From assembly GCF_016786255.1 (NCBI RefSeq), contig NZ_JADMKT010000078.1, forward strand, positions 202,615 through 266,614: a stretch of 64,000 nucleotides of DNA. Direction: 5' to 3'. A program made the position numbers and the translations under genes. Every line of letters starts with the position of its first letter. Within the stretch, counting starts at the first letter, position 1. Below are positions 55,437-64,000 of this stretch, piece by piece. The notes beneath the pieces were generated by a model that saw only the letters and a program-made list of their open reading frames with translations, was not told the DNA's origin and searched no databases. The DNA is from Robertkochia sediminum. GTDB lineage: Bacteria; Bacteroidota; Bacteroidia; Flavobacteriales; Flavobacteriaceae.

Positions 55437-56744
55437 CTAGGAAGACCGCTTATCAGGTACCCTGAGCAACAACAACAATCCGAACACAAAGAGGATTCCC
55501 AGAAAAAAGATCGAATTACGCATACTCCCTGTTAGTTGCGCTATAAGTCCGTACAGGAACATCCCGATCACGATCCCTATCTTCTCTGCCACATCGTAAA
55601 AACTAAAGAAAGAGGTGGTATCCATGGTTTTAGGCAGGAACTTGGAATAAGTAGAGCGCGACAATGCCTGTATACCTCCCATGACCAATCCTACGGTAGC
55701 GGCTGTAATATAGAATTGTACCGGAGTGATCACAAAATAGCCGTACACACATATGGCGATCCAAACAAGGTTAATGGCAATAAGTACCGGAATATTCCCA
55801 AAACGGAACGAGAGTCGTGCCGTTCCCCAGGCGCCAAGAATGGCTACCAGCTGAATAAGCAAGATGGAAACGATAAGCCCCATGGTTCGCTCCTCTGCAT
55901 TGGCCCAGGCAAGCTCCTCTTCTGCAAAATACGACGCCGCAAGCATAACCGTCTGCACCCCCATACTGTAAACAAAGAAGGCTCCGAGGTAACGCTTTAG
56001 TCGTTTGCTTTCTGCGAGGTCGTGCCACACTTTCTGCAGCTCTTTGAATCCGCTAAGCAATACCTGCTTGTTGACCTTCCCCTTGTTCTCGTTGCCCTCA
56101 GGCAGATGGTAGAAGGTATACTGTGCAAATCCGGCCCACCATAATCCCACGGTCAGAAACGAGAGCTTGGTTGGCATTCCCGCCCCTTCAAATCCGAACC
56201 ACTCGTATTTAAGGATCATCAGTAAATTGATCAGCAACAGGATCACACTACCAAAATAACCCCAGGAATACCCCTTCGCACTAATGGAATCCTGTTGTTC
56301 AGGATAGGCTATATCCGGCAAATAAGAGTTGTAAAAAACAAGGCTGCCCCAAAAGCCTACCAGGCCGAAAAAGTAGGCAATAAGGCCAAAATAGATATGC
56401 TCCAGACTAAACCAGTACAACGCAGCACTTGATAATGCTCCCAGGTAACAAAAAAATTTGAGAAAGACCTTTTTATTCCCCACGTAATCGGCCACCCCGG
56501 AGAGCAGCGGACTCAATACAGCGATAAACAGAAAAGCTGCAGCGGTAACATAGGTGATCAGGGGAGCTCTGGCGATCATACCTCCAAAGACCTCTATCTT
56601 CTCGACCCCGGCCTCCCGAAATAAGGCCCCGTAGAAAAGCGGGAAGATAGCCGAGGCTATGGTAAGACTGTATACCGAATTGGCCCAATCGTAAAACGCC
56701 CAGGCATTTAGAAGTTTTTTACTTCCTTTTTGTAGTTGGTTCAT
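55437..56744 (-). CDS. MFS transporter, Atg22/UMF1-like
   Basis: A 435-residue membrane protein with about 12 hydrophobic segments. It begins LLNAWAFYDWANSVYSLTIASAIFPLFYG, the hallmark of the UMF1/Atg22-like branch, and contains LSGVADYVGNKKVFLKFFCYLGAL and ALSRSTYSKFLPK. Fungal Atg22 exports amino acids from the vacuole; the substrate of the bacterial branch is unknown. Its 3' end is convergent with deoC. Confidence 0.88.
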   Translation of the reverse strand: MNQLQKGSKKLLNAWAFYDWANSVYSLTIASAIFPLFYGALFREAGVEKIEVFGGMIARAPLITYVTAAAFLFIAVLSPLLSGVADYVGNKKVFLKFFCYLGALSSAALYWFSLEHIYFGLIAYFFGLVGFWGSLVFYNSYLPDIAYPEQQDSISAKGYSWGYFGSVILLLINLLMILKYEWFGFEGAGMPTKLSFLTVGLWWAGFAQYTFYHLPEGNENKGKVNKQVLLSGFKELQKVWHDLAESKRLKRYLGAFFVYSMGVQTVMLAASYFAEEELAWANAEERTMGLIVSILLIQLVAILGAWGTARLSFRFGNIPVLIAINLVWIAICVYGYFVITPVQFYITAATVGLVMGGIQALSRSTYSKFLPKTMDTTSFFSFYDVAEKIGIVIGMFLYGLIAQLTGSMRNSIFFLGILFVFGLLLLLRVPDKRSS

Positions 56745-56757
56745 AGGTTCAGGTCAT

Positions 56758-56788
56758 AAAAAAACCGCCCTTCAGGGAGAAGAGCGGT
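56758..56788 (-). terminator. Intrinsic terminator of the glg/M48 run
   Basis: On the minus strand the stem ACCGC-t-CTTC / GAAG-g-GCGGT is followed by a run of seven T. It ends the M48 protease gene and separates it from the MFS gene. Confidence 0.8.
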
Positions 56789-56817
56789 GTCTAATATATA
56801 GATTTATTGTTAAAGCC

Positions 56818-57645
56818 TTATTGCTGAAAAGAGGTTACCCCGTATTTCTTGGCTTCAGCTTTTGCATTTTCAGCATTCGCTCTCAGGTTTTGGATCCTTG
56901 TCGTACTGCTTGGGTGCGTACTAAGGAATTCAGGTTGTGAACTTCCCCCGTTCTTCGCCATGCGCTCCCAGAGTCTTGCAGCCTCATCGGGATTATAACC
57001 GGCTATGGCCATTAAACGCTGCCCGATAATATCGGCTTCTGTTTCATGACTACGGCTAAATGGCAGCATAACTCCAACCTGGGAACCTACACCATAGGCC
57101 GCATTAAAGAGCAAGTTCTTATCGCGATCGTTCATGGTGGCAACGTTACCTACTACCAGGCCTACCTGCTGTAACGTTCCGGCACTCATTCGCTGGGCTC
57201 CGTGATCGGCAAGGGCGTGGGCTACCTCATGCCCCATAACGGCGGCAATTCCAGCTTCACTTTCACAAATGGGTAAGATTCCCGTATAAAAAACGATCTT
57301 CCCGCCAGGCATACACCAGGCATTCACTTGTTTGTCGTCTACCAAATTAAATTCCCAACTGTAATCTTTAAGATATTCGGGATTGCCATTTGCGGCAAAA
57401 AACGTCTCTGCCGCCTTTTTGATGCGCTGTCCTACCTTGGTGATCAATTCGGCCTCTGCCGTCCCTTTGATCACTTTATTCGCATCTAAAAACTCATCGT
57501 ACTGTTTAAAAGAGGTAGGGAACAGGCTACTGTTATCATGAAAATTAAGGGTCGATTTTCCGGTAAAAGGATTGGTCTTACACCCTAGGACCAAACCCGC
57601 AAATAGCAACAGCGTTACTACATGTTTGAATTTAATACTCCTCAT
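56818..57645 (-). CDS. M48-family metalloprotease (lipoprotein)
   Basis: A 275-residue zinc protease with lipobox LVLGC (Cys22), so it sits in the periplasm attached to a membrane, like BepA/LoiP-type proteins that maintain the outer membrane. The zinc motif is HEVAH (139-143) and the third ligand is in HETEADIIG (Glu203). It follows GH31 by 18 bases in the same direction, but its role is not obviously linked to glucan metabolism. Confidence 0.92.
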   Translation of the reverse strand: MRSIKFKHVVTLLLFAGLVLGCKTNPFTGKSTLNFHDNSSLFPTSFKQYDEFLDANKVIKGTAEAELITKVGQRIKKAAETFFAANGNPEYLKDYSWEFNLVDDKQVNAWCMPGGKIVFYTGILPICESEAGIAAVMGHEVAHALADHGAQRMSAGTLQQVGLVVGNVATMNDRDKNLLFNAAYGVGSQVGVMLPFSRSHETEADIIGQRLMAIAGYNPDEAARLWERMAKNGGSSQPEFLSTHPSSTTRIQNLRANAENAKAEAKKYGVTSFQQ

Positions 57646-57663
57646 TTTTATTAGTTTTTGGAG

Positions 57664-60063
57664 CTATGCTCCTATGATATGAATTTCTGTAAAATCTTTA
57701 GGGATCAACATAGACTGACCCTCCACAGATTCAATAGATTCCAACGGAATCCTGGCGTTATCCAGATACACCGACTTCACCTTGAACGGGAGGCCGTGTA
57801 ACACTAATTTAAAATGTTCATAGGAAGTAAGGTACTTTCCTTCTTTGAAGTGCTGAATTATCAGTTGATCGCCGCGACCGGTAAGACGAAACTTCCTCGA
57901 GCAATACCTTCCTTTTTTATAATCGTAGCCGTCTCCGGCATCCTCGTAGACCATAGAGGTCTCTACTCCTTCGGCGTAATACGCATGAAGTTCCAATTCT
58001 TCGATCTCCTTCTCCCCTACATATTGTTGCACCGGATACTTCGGAATTATCGCTCCTTCTTTAACAAAGATCGGAGCAGAATCAAGATCGGCCTCGACCC
58101 AGGTTTCTTTGCCTCCCTCCAAGATCTCATCATTCCAGTAGTTATACCATTTCCCGCGAGGCAGGTACATCCTTCTTCCCTTGGCATTAGGCTCCAGAAC
58201 AGGACAAACCAGGATGTGGTTCCCAAAAATAAACTCATCATTGCGATAATGGGTATGCTGATCATCCTGATCGTAATACATCAACGATTTGAGCATAGGT
58301 ACCCCATCGTTGATATACTCCCAGAACATGGTGTAGAGATAGGGTAATAAACGGTAGCGCAGCTCTATGAACTTTCGGGTGATATTGGTGATCTCTTCAC
58401 CGAACGACCATGGTTCCTGATCGCCGTGATCGCCACTTGAATGCACCCTGCAGAAGGGATGAAACACCCCTAATTGTATCCAGCGCGCGAATAATTCTCC
58501 TGACGGCTGCTCGGCGAAGCCTCCGATATCAGAACCTGTGAACGACATGCCGCTCATACACATACGTTGCACCTGTACATTGGCGATCCACAAATGCTCC
58601 CAGGTAGCCACATTGTCGCCGGTCCAGGAGGAGGTGTATCGTTGGGTTCCGGAATATGCAGCACGGGTGATCACGAAAGGCCTTTTAGGGAAGGTATACT
58701 TGCGCAAGCCTTCATAGGTAGCCCTGGCCATTTGCATCCCGTAAATATTGTGCGCCTTGCGATGGCTGCAGGGGTGGCCGTCGTAGTTATGGCGTACATC
58801 GTCAGGGAAGGTTTTTCCGGGCACTTCCATCACAGCCGGTTCGTTCATATCGTTCCAAACCCCACGTAATCCGGTTTCGGCGATCAATTCTTTAAATAGT
58901 CCCGACCACCATTCACGTACTTCGGGATTGGTAAAATCCGGGAAATTACATTCCCCGGGCCACACCTTACCCTTCATATACGGGCCATCTGCCCGTTTAC
59001 AGAAATAATCTTTATCTATAGCCTCCTGGTACACCGGGTAGTCCTTATCGATCTTGATACCCGGATCGATGATAGCCACGGTCTTGAATCCTTCTCCAAG
59101 AAGATCATCGACCATTTTCTTAGGATCCGGAAAATACTCGTTGTTCCAGGTAAAGCATCGAAAACCATCCATATAATCGATGTCCAGGTAGATGGCATCA
59201 CAAGGGATCTTTTTCTTCCGGAAGGTATTGGTAATCTCCCTTACATTGCTTTCCGGGTAATAACTCCATTTACACTGATGAAAGCCCAATGTCCATAAGG
59301 GCGGCAATTCGGGAGTCCCCGTAAGATCGGTATATCCCTGAACGACTTCAGGGATGCCCGGCCCGTAAAAGAAATAATAGTTCATCTCTCCCCCATCGGC
59401 CCAGAACGAAGTGATATTTCGTCTTTCCTGGCAAAAGTCAAAATGACTTCTAAAGGTATTATCAAAGAAAATACCATAGGCTTTCTTCTTGTGAAGTCCG
59501 ATATAAAAAGGTACCGCTTTATACAGTGGACTCTGGTCTTTCCCGAATGCGTATTGGTCTGTATTCCAGTTTTCCACGCGCTTTCCTCTCAGGTTAAGCT
59601 GCGATGGTTTATCGCCCAGTGCATAAAAACTTTCCGAGCCTTGAGCATGTTTGCTCATTTTGACGATATTACCACCATGGTGGTAACTCTCCTCCCAATG
59701 AAATCCAAGTTCATCTTCATTAATGGTATTCCCTTCCTTATCGAGAACAGCAACCCTTAGATCGCCCTTAGCTACATGCACTTCCAGTTTTGCCGTAATA
59801 ATGGCAAAGTGCTCCTCATGCTCTTCCAACTCCAGATGATTAAATCCATAGGTGGCATCCTCAGCGATGGCATAAGAAAAATCGGGCTCATATCCTTCTT
59901 GGGTGGCATACCGAAAACGTAAAACACTATCTCTAAGGATAGTTATGGTAAGGGTTACCTCATTTTCTGTGAAGAATATGACCTTATCAACCTCTTTCTT
60001 GTGATCAATTATTTTTGAGGGATATAAATTCCCTTTATACTCTAGTTCTGTATTGGTGATCAT
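57664..60063 (-). CDS. Glycoside hydrolase family 31 alpha-glucosidase
   Basis: A 799-residue enzyme of the GH31 family, hydrolysing alpha-linked glucose from oligosaccharide ends. The catalytic nucleophile is the Asp in GVWNDMNEPAV, the acid/base Asp in FTGSDIGGFAEQ; the N-terminal beta-sandwich and two C-terminal beta domains complete the chain. No signal peptide is visible, so it is likely cytoplasmic and may act on glucan or maltodextrin with the downstream-strand glg genes. Other GH31 activities (e.g. xylosidase) cannot be excluded. Confidence 0.93.
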   Translation of the reverse strand: MITNTELEYKGNLYPSKIIDHKKEVDKVIFFTENEVTLTITILRDSVLRFRYATQEGYEPDFSYAIAEDATYGFNHLELEEHEEHFAIITAKLEVHVAKGDLRVAVLDKEGNTINEDELGFHWEESYHHGGNIVKMSKHAQGSESFYALGDKPSQLNLRGKRVENWNTDQYAFGKDQSPLYKAVPFYIGLHKKKAYGIFFDNTFRSHFDFCQERRNITSFWADGGEMNYYFFYGPGIPEVVQGYTDLTGTPELPPLWTLGFHQCKWSYYPESNVREITNTFRKKKIPCDAIYLDIDYMDGFRCFTWNNEYFPDPKKMVDDLLGEGFKTVAIIDPGIKIDKDYPVYQEAIDKDYFCKRADGPYMKGKVWPGECNFPDFTNPEVREWWSGLFKELIAETGLRGVWNDMNEPAVMEVPGKTFPDDVRHNYDGHPCSHRKAHNIYGMQMARATYEGLRKYTFPKRPFVITRAAYSGTQRYTSSWTGDNVATWEHLWIANVQVQRMCMSGMSFTGSDIGGFAEQPSGELFARWIQLGVFHPFCRVHSSGDHGDQEPWSFGEEITNITRKFIELRYRLLPYLYTMFWEYINDGVPMLKSLMYYDQDDQHTHYRNDEFIFGNHILVCPVLEPNAKGRRMYLPRGKWYNYWNDEILEGGKETWVEADLDSAPIFVKEGAIIPKYPVQQYVGEKEIEELELHAYYAEGVETSMVYEDAGDGYDYKKGRYCSRKFRLTGRGDQLIIQHFKEGKYLTSYEHFKLVLHGLPFKVKSVYLDNARIPLESIESVEGQSMLIPKDFTEIHIIGA

Positions 60064-60119
60064 AACTACATTTTATCAAGAGCCTAAAAATAATAGTTTA
60101 ATCACTAATGGCATTTTTT

Positions 60120-62036
60120 TTATGGTAAAATGTGAAATGCGACCATAGCCAGGGGTGGTAAAGTTACTGTTGCAGAATGTTCTCTTCCGTTCCACGCTGT
60201 ATGTTCTGTCGCAATGCGCTTCTTATTACTGCAACCACTGCCACCATATTTTTTATAATCGCTGTTAAATACTTGCTCCAGCCCACTGCCGAAAGGCAGT
60301 CCTATACGGTAATCCTCCCTGATGGCCGGTGTCATGTTCAAGACTACTACAAGAGTATCTTCCTTTTTACGGCCCTTTCTCAAGTACACCAGAACAGAAT
60401 TTTCAGCATCCCCGTAATTGATCCATTCAAAACCTTCAGAACTAAATTGCTTCTCAAAAAGTGCCCTTTCACCCCGGTATAATTTATTCAGGTCACCCAC
60501 GAGCTTTTGCATCCCTTCATGCATCGGATATTGCAGAAGATGCCAATCGAGACTACCTTGAAAATCCCACTCTTCACCCTGGCCAAACTCACCTCCCATA
60601 AAGAGCAACTTCCCGCCGGGGTGGGTAAACATATAACTGTAGAGCAACCGCAGATTCGCGAAACGCTGCCATTCGTCTCCGGGCATACGCCCCAGAATAG
60701 ATCGCTTACCGTAAACCACTTCGTCATGACTTAAAGGCAACATGAAGTTTTCAGTAAAGGCATAGGTCATACTAAAAGTGATATCATTTTGATGATGCCT
60801 GCGGTGAATAGGATCTTTTTTAAAGTATTCGAGGGTATCGTGCATCCATCCCATCATCCATTTCATCCCAAATCCAAGACCTCCGAGATATACGGGCTTG
60901 GTGACCATCGGAAATGAAGTCGATTCTTCGGCAATGGTCTGAATACCTTCAAAGCTTCCGTATACAGCTTCGTTTAGCTCTTTCATAAACAGAATTGCAT
61001 CGAGGTTCTCACGCCCCCCGAATTCATTGGGTTCCCACTCCCCCTCCTCCCTTGAATAATCAAGATAAAGCATGGAAGCAACTGCATCTACCCGCAATGC
61101 GTCGGCATGAAATTTATCGAGCCAGAAAAAGGCATTACTTATAAGAAATGAGCGCACTTCATTACGACCATAATTGAAGATCAGACTCTTCCAATCGGGA
61201 TGATACCCTTTTCTTCGATCAGGGTGTTCATAGAGGTTTGACCCGTCAAAAAAACCAAGACCATGAGCGTCTTCGGGAAAGTGTGAAGGCACCCAGTCGA
61301 GGACAACCCCGATCCCGGCCTGGTGTAATTTATCGATCAGGAACATCAGGTCTTCAGGCTTACCAAAACGGGAGGTCGGTGCGAAATACCCGGTTAACTG
61401 GTATCCCCATGATGGATCATACGGATACTCCATGATCGGCATGAACTCAACGTGGGTAAATTGCATTTTCTTTACGTAAGCTACCAGCTCATCAGCTAAT
61501 TCAACATAGCTCAGGGAACGCCCTCCATCTTCTATCTTTCGTCTCCATGAGGCAAGGTGAAGCTCATAGACCGAAAAAGGTTTATCGAGTGCATTGTGGT
61601 CTTTACGGGTTTCCATCCAGGAGGTATCCTTCCATGAATAGTTGTGTTTCCAGGTAAGTGAAGCGGTATGAGGTGGCGATTCACAGTAAAAGGCATAAGG
61701 ATCTGCTTTTTCCGTTTTAATATCGTTATGATGCGAATGTATTTTAAACTTATATCGCGTTCCCTGCTCGATCCCGGGAATAAAACCTTCCCATATACCG
61801 GAGCCGTCCCACCTAACCTGTAGCGGATGATCACCTTCGATCCAGTAATTAAAATCTCCAATGACCGACACAGCTTTTGCACTTGGTGCCCAAACTGCAA
61901 AGTAACATCCGTTCTTACCGTCCTTTTCAATAAAATGAGCACCAAATTTTTCATATAAGCGATAGTGCTTGCCCGATCTAAAAAGGTCAATATCAAAATC
62001 GGTAAACAAACTGTGCAACTCTACCTGGTTTTTCAT
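60120..62036 (-). CDS. glgB: 1,4-alpha-glucan branching enzyme
   Basis: A GH13 enzyme that makes alpha-1,6 branches. The 638-residue chain has the CBM48 domain (WAPSAKAVSVIGDFNYW) and the catalytic barrel with DWVPSHF, the nucleophile region ALRVDAVASMLYLDYSREEGEW, AEESTSFP and LPLSHDEVVYGK. It lies between maltokinase and GH31, 23 and 56 bases apart, as in GlgE-type glucan operons. Confidence 0.96.
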   Translation of the reverse strand: MKNQVELHSLFTDFDIDLFRSGKHYRLYEKFGAHFIEKDGKNGCYFAVWAPSAKAVSVIGDFNYWIEGDHPLQVRWDGSGIWEGFIPGIEQGTRYKFKIHSHHNDIKTEKADPYAFYCESPPHTASLTWKHNYSWKDTSWMETRKDHNALDKPFSVYELHLASWRRKIEDGGRSLSYVELADELVAYVKKMQFTHVEFMPIMEYPYDPSWGYQLTGYFAPTSRFGKPEDLMFLIDKLHQAGIGVVLDWVPSHFPEDAHGLGFFDGSNLYEHPDRRKGYHPDWKSLIFNYGRNEVRSFLISNAFFWLDKFHADALRVDAVASMLYLDYSREEGEWEPNEFGGRENLDAILFMKELNEAVYGSFEGIQTIAEESTSFPMVTKPVYLGGLGFGMKWMMGWMHDTLEYFKKDPIHRRHHQNDITFSMTYAFTENFMLPLSHDEVVYGKRSILGRMPGDEWQRFANLRLLYSYMFTHPGGKLLFMGGEFGQGEEWDFQGSLDWHLLQYPMHEGMQKLVGDLNKLYRGERALFEKQFSSEGFEWINYGDAENSVLVYLRKGRKKEDTLVVVLNMTPAIREDYRIGLPFGSGLEQVFNSDYKKYGGSGCSNKKRIATEHTAWNGREHSATVTLPPLAMVAFHILP

Positions 62037-62059
62037 ACAATTGGGTTATAATATAAATC

Positions 62060-63700
62060 TTATTTGGAATCATTAAGAATACTCATAATACCTTCTAAAG
62101 GAATAACAGCCCATAAAGGTCTTGAATTCATTTCGTATCCAAGCTCATAAACTGCCTTTTCCAGAAGGCAATATTTTAGCACATAGGTGCGCTCGCCGAG
62201 ATATCCTATACTCAGGTTTTTAGAACGAACATAATCGATATAAGAATCAGAGAATACGGCTATCATATACTGATAAAGCAACTCCCCTGCCTTGAACAGG
62301 GATTCCTGGGTATAGGGGTACTCACTCTGATGTGAAAATATAGTAGCGTAGATGGCATAGTGAAACGATCGGAACATACCAGCCACATCCTTAAGCGGAG
62401 GTTGTTTTACCTTCCGGTCGCGAATGGTACTTTCGGGTTCTCCCTCAAAATCGAGAATATAAAAATCGTCGTCTTTGACCAATACCTGTCCCAGATGGTA
62501 ATCGCCGTGAATACGAATGCGTTCGCCTTTAAGCCTCGTCCAGTTGAAGTCTACAAACCTTTTTCGAACCTCATTCTTGCGCTCAAGAAACTCCTGTGCC
62601 CTCTCAAGTGTGAGTCCCTCTAACTTATGCAGGTTATTTTCCACGATGTTCAGACGGTTCTGAAATTGATAGAGCATCCGGTTCTTTAGCCATACCTCAT
62701 AGTCGCCATTGTAGTGCGTAGGCGTAAAAGCCATATCTTCGAATTCCGACCCCAGAAGCACATGCATCTCTGCGGTGCGAAGTCCCAATTTACGAAGCTT
62801 TTGAAAAAGATTCAGACCGGCCCAGTCAATGATCTCAGGAGGAACGTCACGAATGGCCAGCCTGTTGAACATACTGGTCTTGGGCAATTTATCAATGTCG
62901 ATACCCTTGTATTCCAGGTTTAGAAAAACCTTGTGCAATTCTTCGAGCATATACTCCCAGGCATCCCCTTGGTTGGGTATCAGTTCCTGCATCAAGGCAA
63001 TGGTTATGTTTACATTCTCCATGTCCTTAACGCTCATGCTTCCCCGGTAAGCGGGTGTGTTCTTGAATCCGCGTTTCTCAGATAAGAACCTACTCAGCTC
63101 ATAATCCGGATTTTTTGAAGCGTAAATTCTTCGAAAGAACTTGATCACATATTTATCGTTAATGACAATGGAGGTATTACTCTGTTCAAGTCCCATAAAC
63201 CTCGAACTTTCATATTCCTCCGAATCCAAATACTCACTTTTATGGTATTGCACCTTAGTGGTATCAAAGGGAACAGCACTCTGAATACGCTGAAAAACGA
63301 CCCTTCGGAATCCTTCCAGATTTACTGCATCGACAATAAAACCTTTCTCACCGTTTAATGAGATCTCCAGAATACGTCCTTTTTCTGCATATTGGGGATC
63401 GGTAACAAAGGCAATAGGCAGAAAATAATGTTGAAAAAAGGCTTCATAAAAGTTCACTTCGAGAATGAGTCCGTAATACACTTCTCCACTTTGCTGGATC
63501 TTAAAGTACTCGGCCAGTTCGATATATTTGAGCTTGCTGCTTTTCCCTCCATACCAGCGTTGTGCAATGATGTATTTTTCGAGGACATCAGAAAGAAAGG
63601 CTTTGAGAAAATCTTTGTCCTCAATGAGTTCTTCCCAGTTCGATCTAAAATCGTAAGGTGCCCTGACAACTTTGGTACTTTCTGATTTCTTACTCCCCAT
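62060..63700 (-). CDS. Maltokinase (Mak/Pep2-like)
   Basis: It phosphorylates maltose to maltose-1-phosphate with ATP, supplying GlgE. The 546-residue chain has an N-terminal cap domain (with the family RWYGGKSSKLKYIEL) and the aminoglycoside-kinase-like catalytic core: the Brenner motif IHGDYHLGQVLV and the metal-binding DFEGEP. It follows glgE by 7 bases. In some bacteria the kinase is fused to trehalose synthase; here it is separate. Confidence 0.92.
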   Translation of the reverse strand: MGSKKSESTKVVRAPYDFRSNWEELIEDKDFLKAFLSDVLEKYIIAQRWYGGKSSKLKYIELAEYFKIQQSGEVYYGLILEVNFYEAFFQHYFLPIAFVTDPQYAEKGRILEISLNGEKGFIVDAVNLEGFRRVVFQRIQSAVPFDTTKVQYHKSEYLDSEEYESSRFMGLEQSNTSIVINDKYVIKFFRRIYASKNPDYELSRFLSEKRGFKNTPAYRGSMSVKDMENVNITIALMQELIPNQGDAWEYMLEELHKVFLNLEYKGIDIDKLPKTSMFNRLAIRDVPPEIIDWAGLNLFQKLRKLGLRTAEMHVLLGSEFEDMAFTPTHYNGDYEVWLKNRMLYQFQNRLNIVENNLHKLEGLTLERAQEFLERKNEVRKRFVDFNWTRLKGERIRIHGDYHLGQVLVKDDDFYILDFEGEPESTIRDRKVKQPPLKDVAGMFRSFHYAIYATIFSHQSEYPYTQESLFKAGELLYQYMIAVFSDSYIDYVRSKNLSIGYLGERTYVLKYCLLEKAVYELGYEMNSRPLWAVIPLEGIMSILNDSK

Positions 63701-63707
63701 AACAGAT

Positions 63708-64000
63708 CTATTTAATGATTTTGAAAAGGTGGAATGGCAAGGCGGGATGCAACTCTACATAATTCCATTCTTTGTCCCATATGTAACTGCTTCCTGTGAT
63801 CAGGTCAAGCATTCGTATCTGTTGACCTTCTTTAACCCTTAATGCATCCAGCGGAAGTCGAACCCAACCCTGCTTGGAGTAAAAGGCATCAAGACTTGCC
63901 ACCATAAATGTTTCATTCGTACGATCATCATCAAATTTGTACCAGGCCAGCAACTGATCGTTATCTGTATCGCAAAAACGAATATTATTGGTTTGCTGCA
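63708..64000 (-). CDS. glgE: GlgE, maltose-1-phosphate maltosyltransferase (3' end only)
   Basis: Only the C-terminal domain is in the window; the frame stays open to the right edge, so the gene continues outside. The visible part reads ...NIRFCDTDNDQLLAWYKF, then QGWVRLPLD, DLITGSSYIWDKEWNYVELHP and ends PFHLFKIIK, the C-terminal beta-sandwich of GlgE. Full GlgE extends alpha-1,4-glucan with maltose units from maltose-1-phosphate. Confidence 0.88.
   Translation of the reverse strand, partial: QQTNNIRFCDTDNDQLLAWYKFDDDRTNETFMVASLDAFYSKQGWVRLPLDALRVKEGQQIRMLDLITGSSYIWDKEWNYVELHPALPFHLFKIIK

Overview
The window looks like a chromosome segment of a marine-type member of the Flavobacteriaceae (Bacteroidetes). 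The evidence is the gene content (alpha/beta-fused branched-chain E1, YtxJ, holA beside an HsdR-N-like nuclease, many SPII lipoproteins), moderate GC, A-rich start regions instead of strong Shine-Dalgarno sites, and several promoters matching the Bacteroidetes consensus TTG-N(17-23)-TAnnTTTG. No rRNA, tRNA, insertion sequence, prophage or CRISPR array was seen. Most of the window is ordinary housekeeping sequence.

Layout. 1-684: a tandem array of at least four 213-bp units, each carrying a 53-codon lipoprotein gene; it continues off the left edge. 1.1-5.6 kb: a membrane protein, an alanine-dehydrogenase-like enzyme, a DUF4258-like protein, proline dehydrogenase and aroB. 5.8-9.5 kb: an overlapping polyamine operon (arginine decarboxylase, agmatinase, deoxyhypusine-synthase homologue) plus a small acidic protein. 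9.5-19.3 kb: DinB-like protein, an M1-peptidase-like protein without its zinc site joined to a probable outer-membrane barrel, fused E1, holA, a nuclease-like protein, a glycosyltransferase and an OmpA-family lipoprotein. 19.4-19.6 kb: an 8-bp tandem repeat touching the stop codon of a Sua5/YciO gene. 19.6-32.1 kb: UvrD-type helicase, DsrE-like protein, patatin, a genuine M1 aminopeptidase, recG and pheT. 32.2-45.5 kb: small proteins, an asymmetric ABC-F ATPase, thioredoxin-like lipoprotein, transaldolase-like aldolase, SDR, the signal recognition particle RNA, glutaminyl cyclase, thioesterase, beta-helix lipoprotein, glycosyltransferase, glyA and fumarylacetoacetase. 45.5-56.8 kb: lipoproteins, an exported RidA, esterase, methyltransferase, YtxJ, clpB, a TetR regulator with deoC, and an MFS transporter. 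56.8-64 kb: a minus-strand run of M48 protease, GH31, glgB, maltokinase and the 3' end of glgE.

How genes work together. The polyamine operon can take arginine to agmatine to putrescine, and the DHS homologue probably adds an aminobutyl group. The glgE-maltokinase-glgB set is the core of the maltose-1-phosphate (GlgE) route to branched alpha-glucan. Amino-acid catabolism is spread over proline dehydrogenase, the Ald-like enzyme, the branched-chain E1 and fumarylacetoacetase. The best candidates for something undescribed are the tandem lipopeptide array, the pseudo-M1/barrel fusion, and the ABC-F protein in which both halves of one composite ATP site are degenerate.
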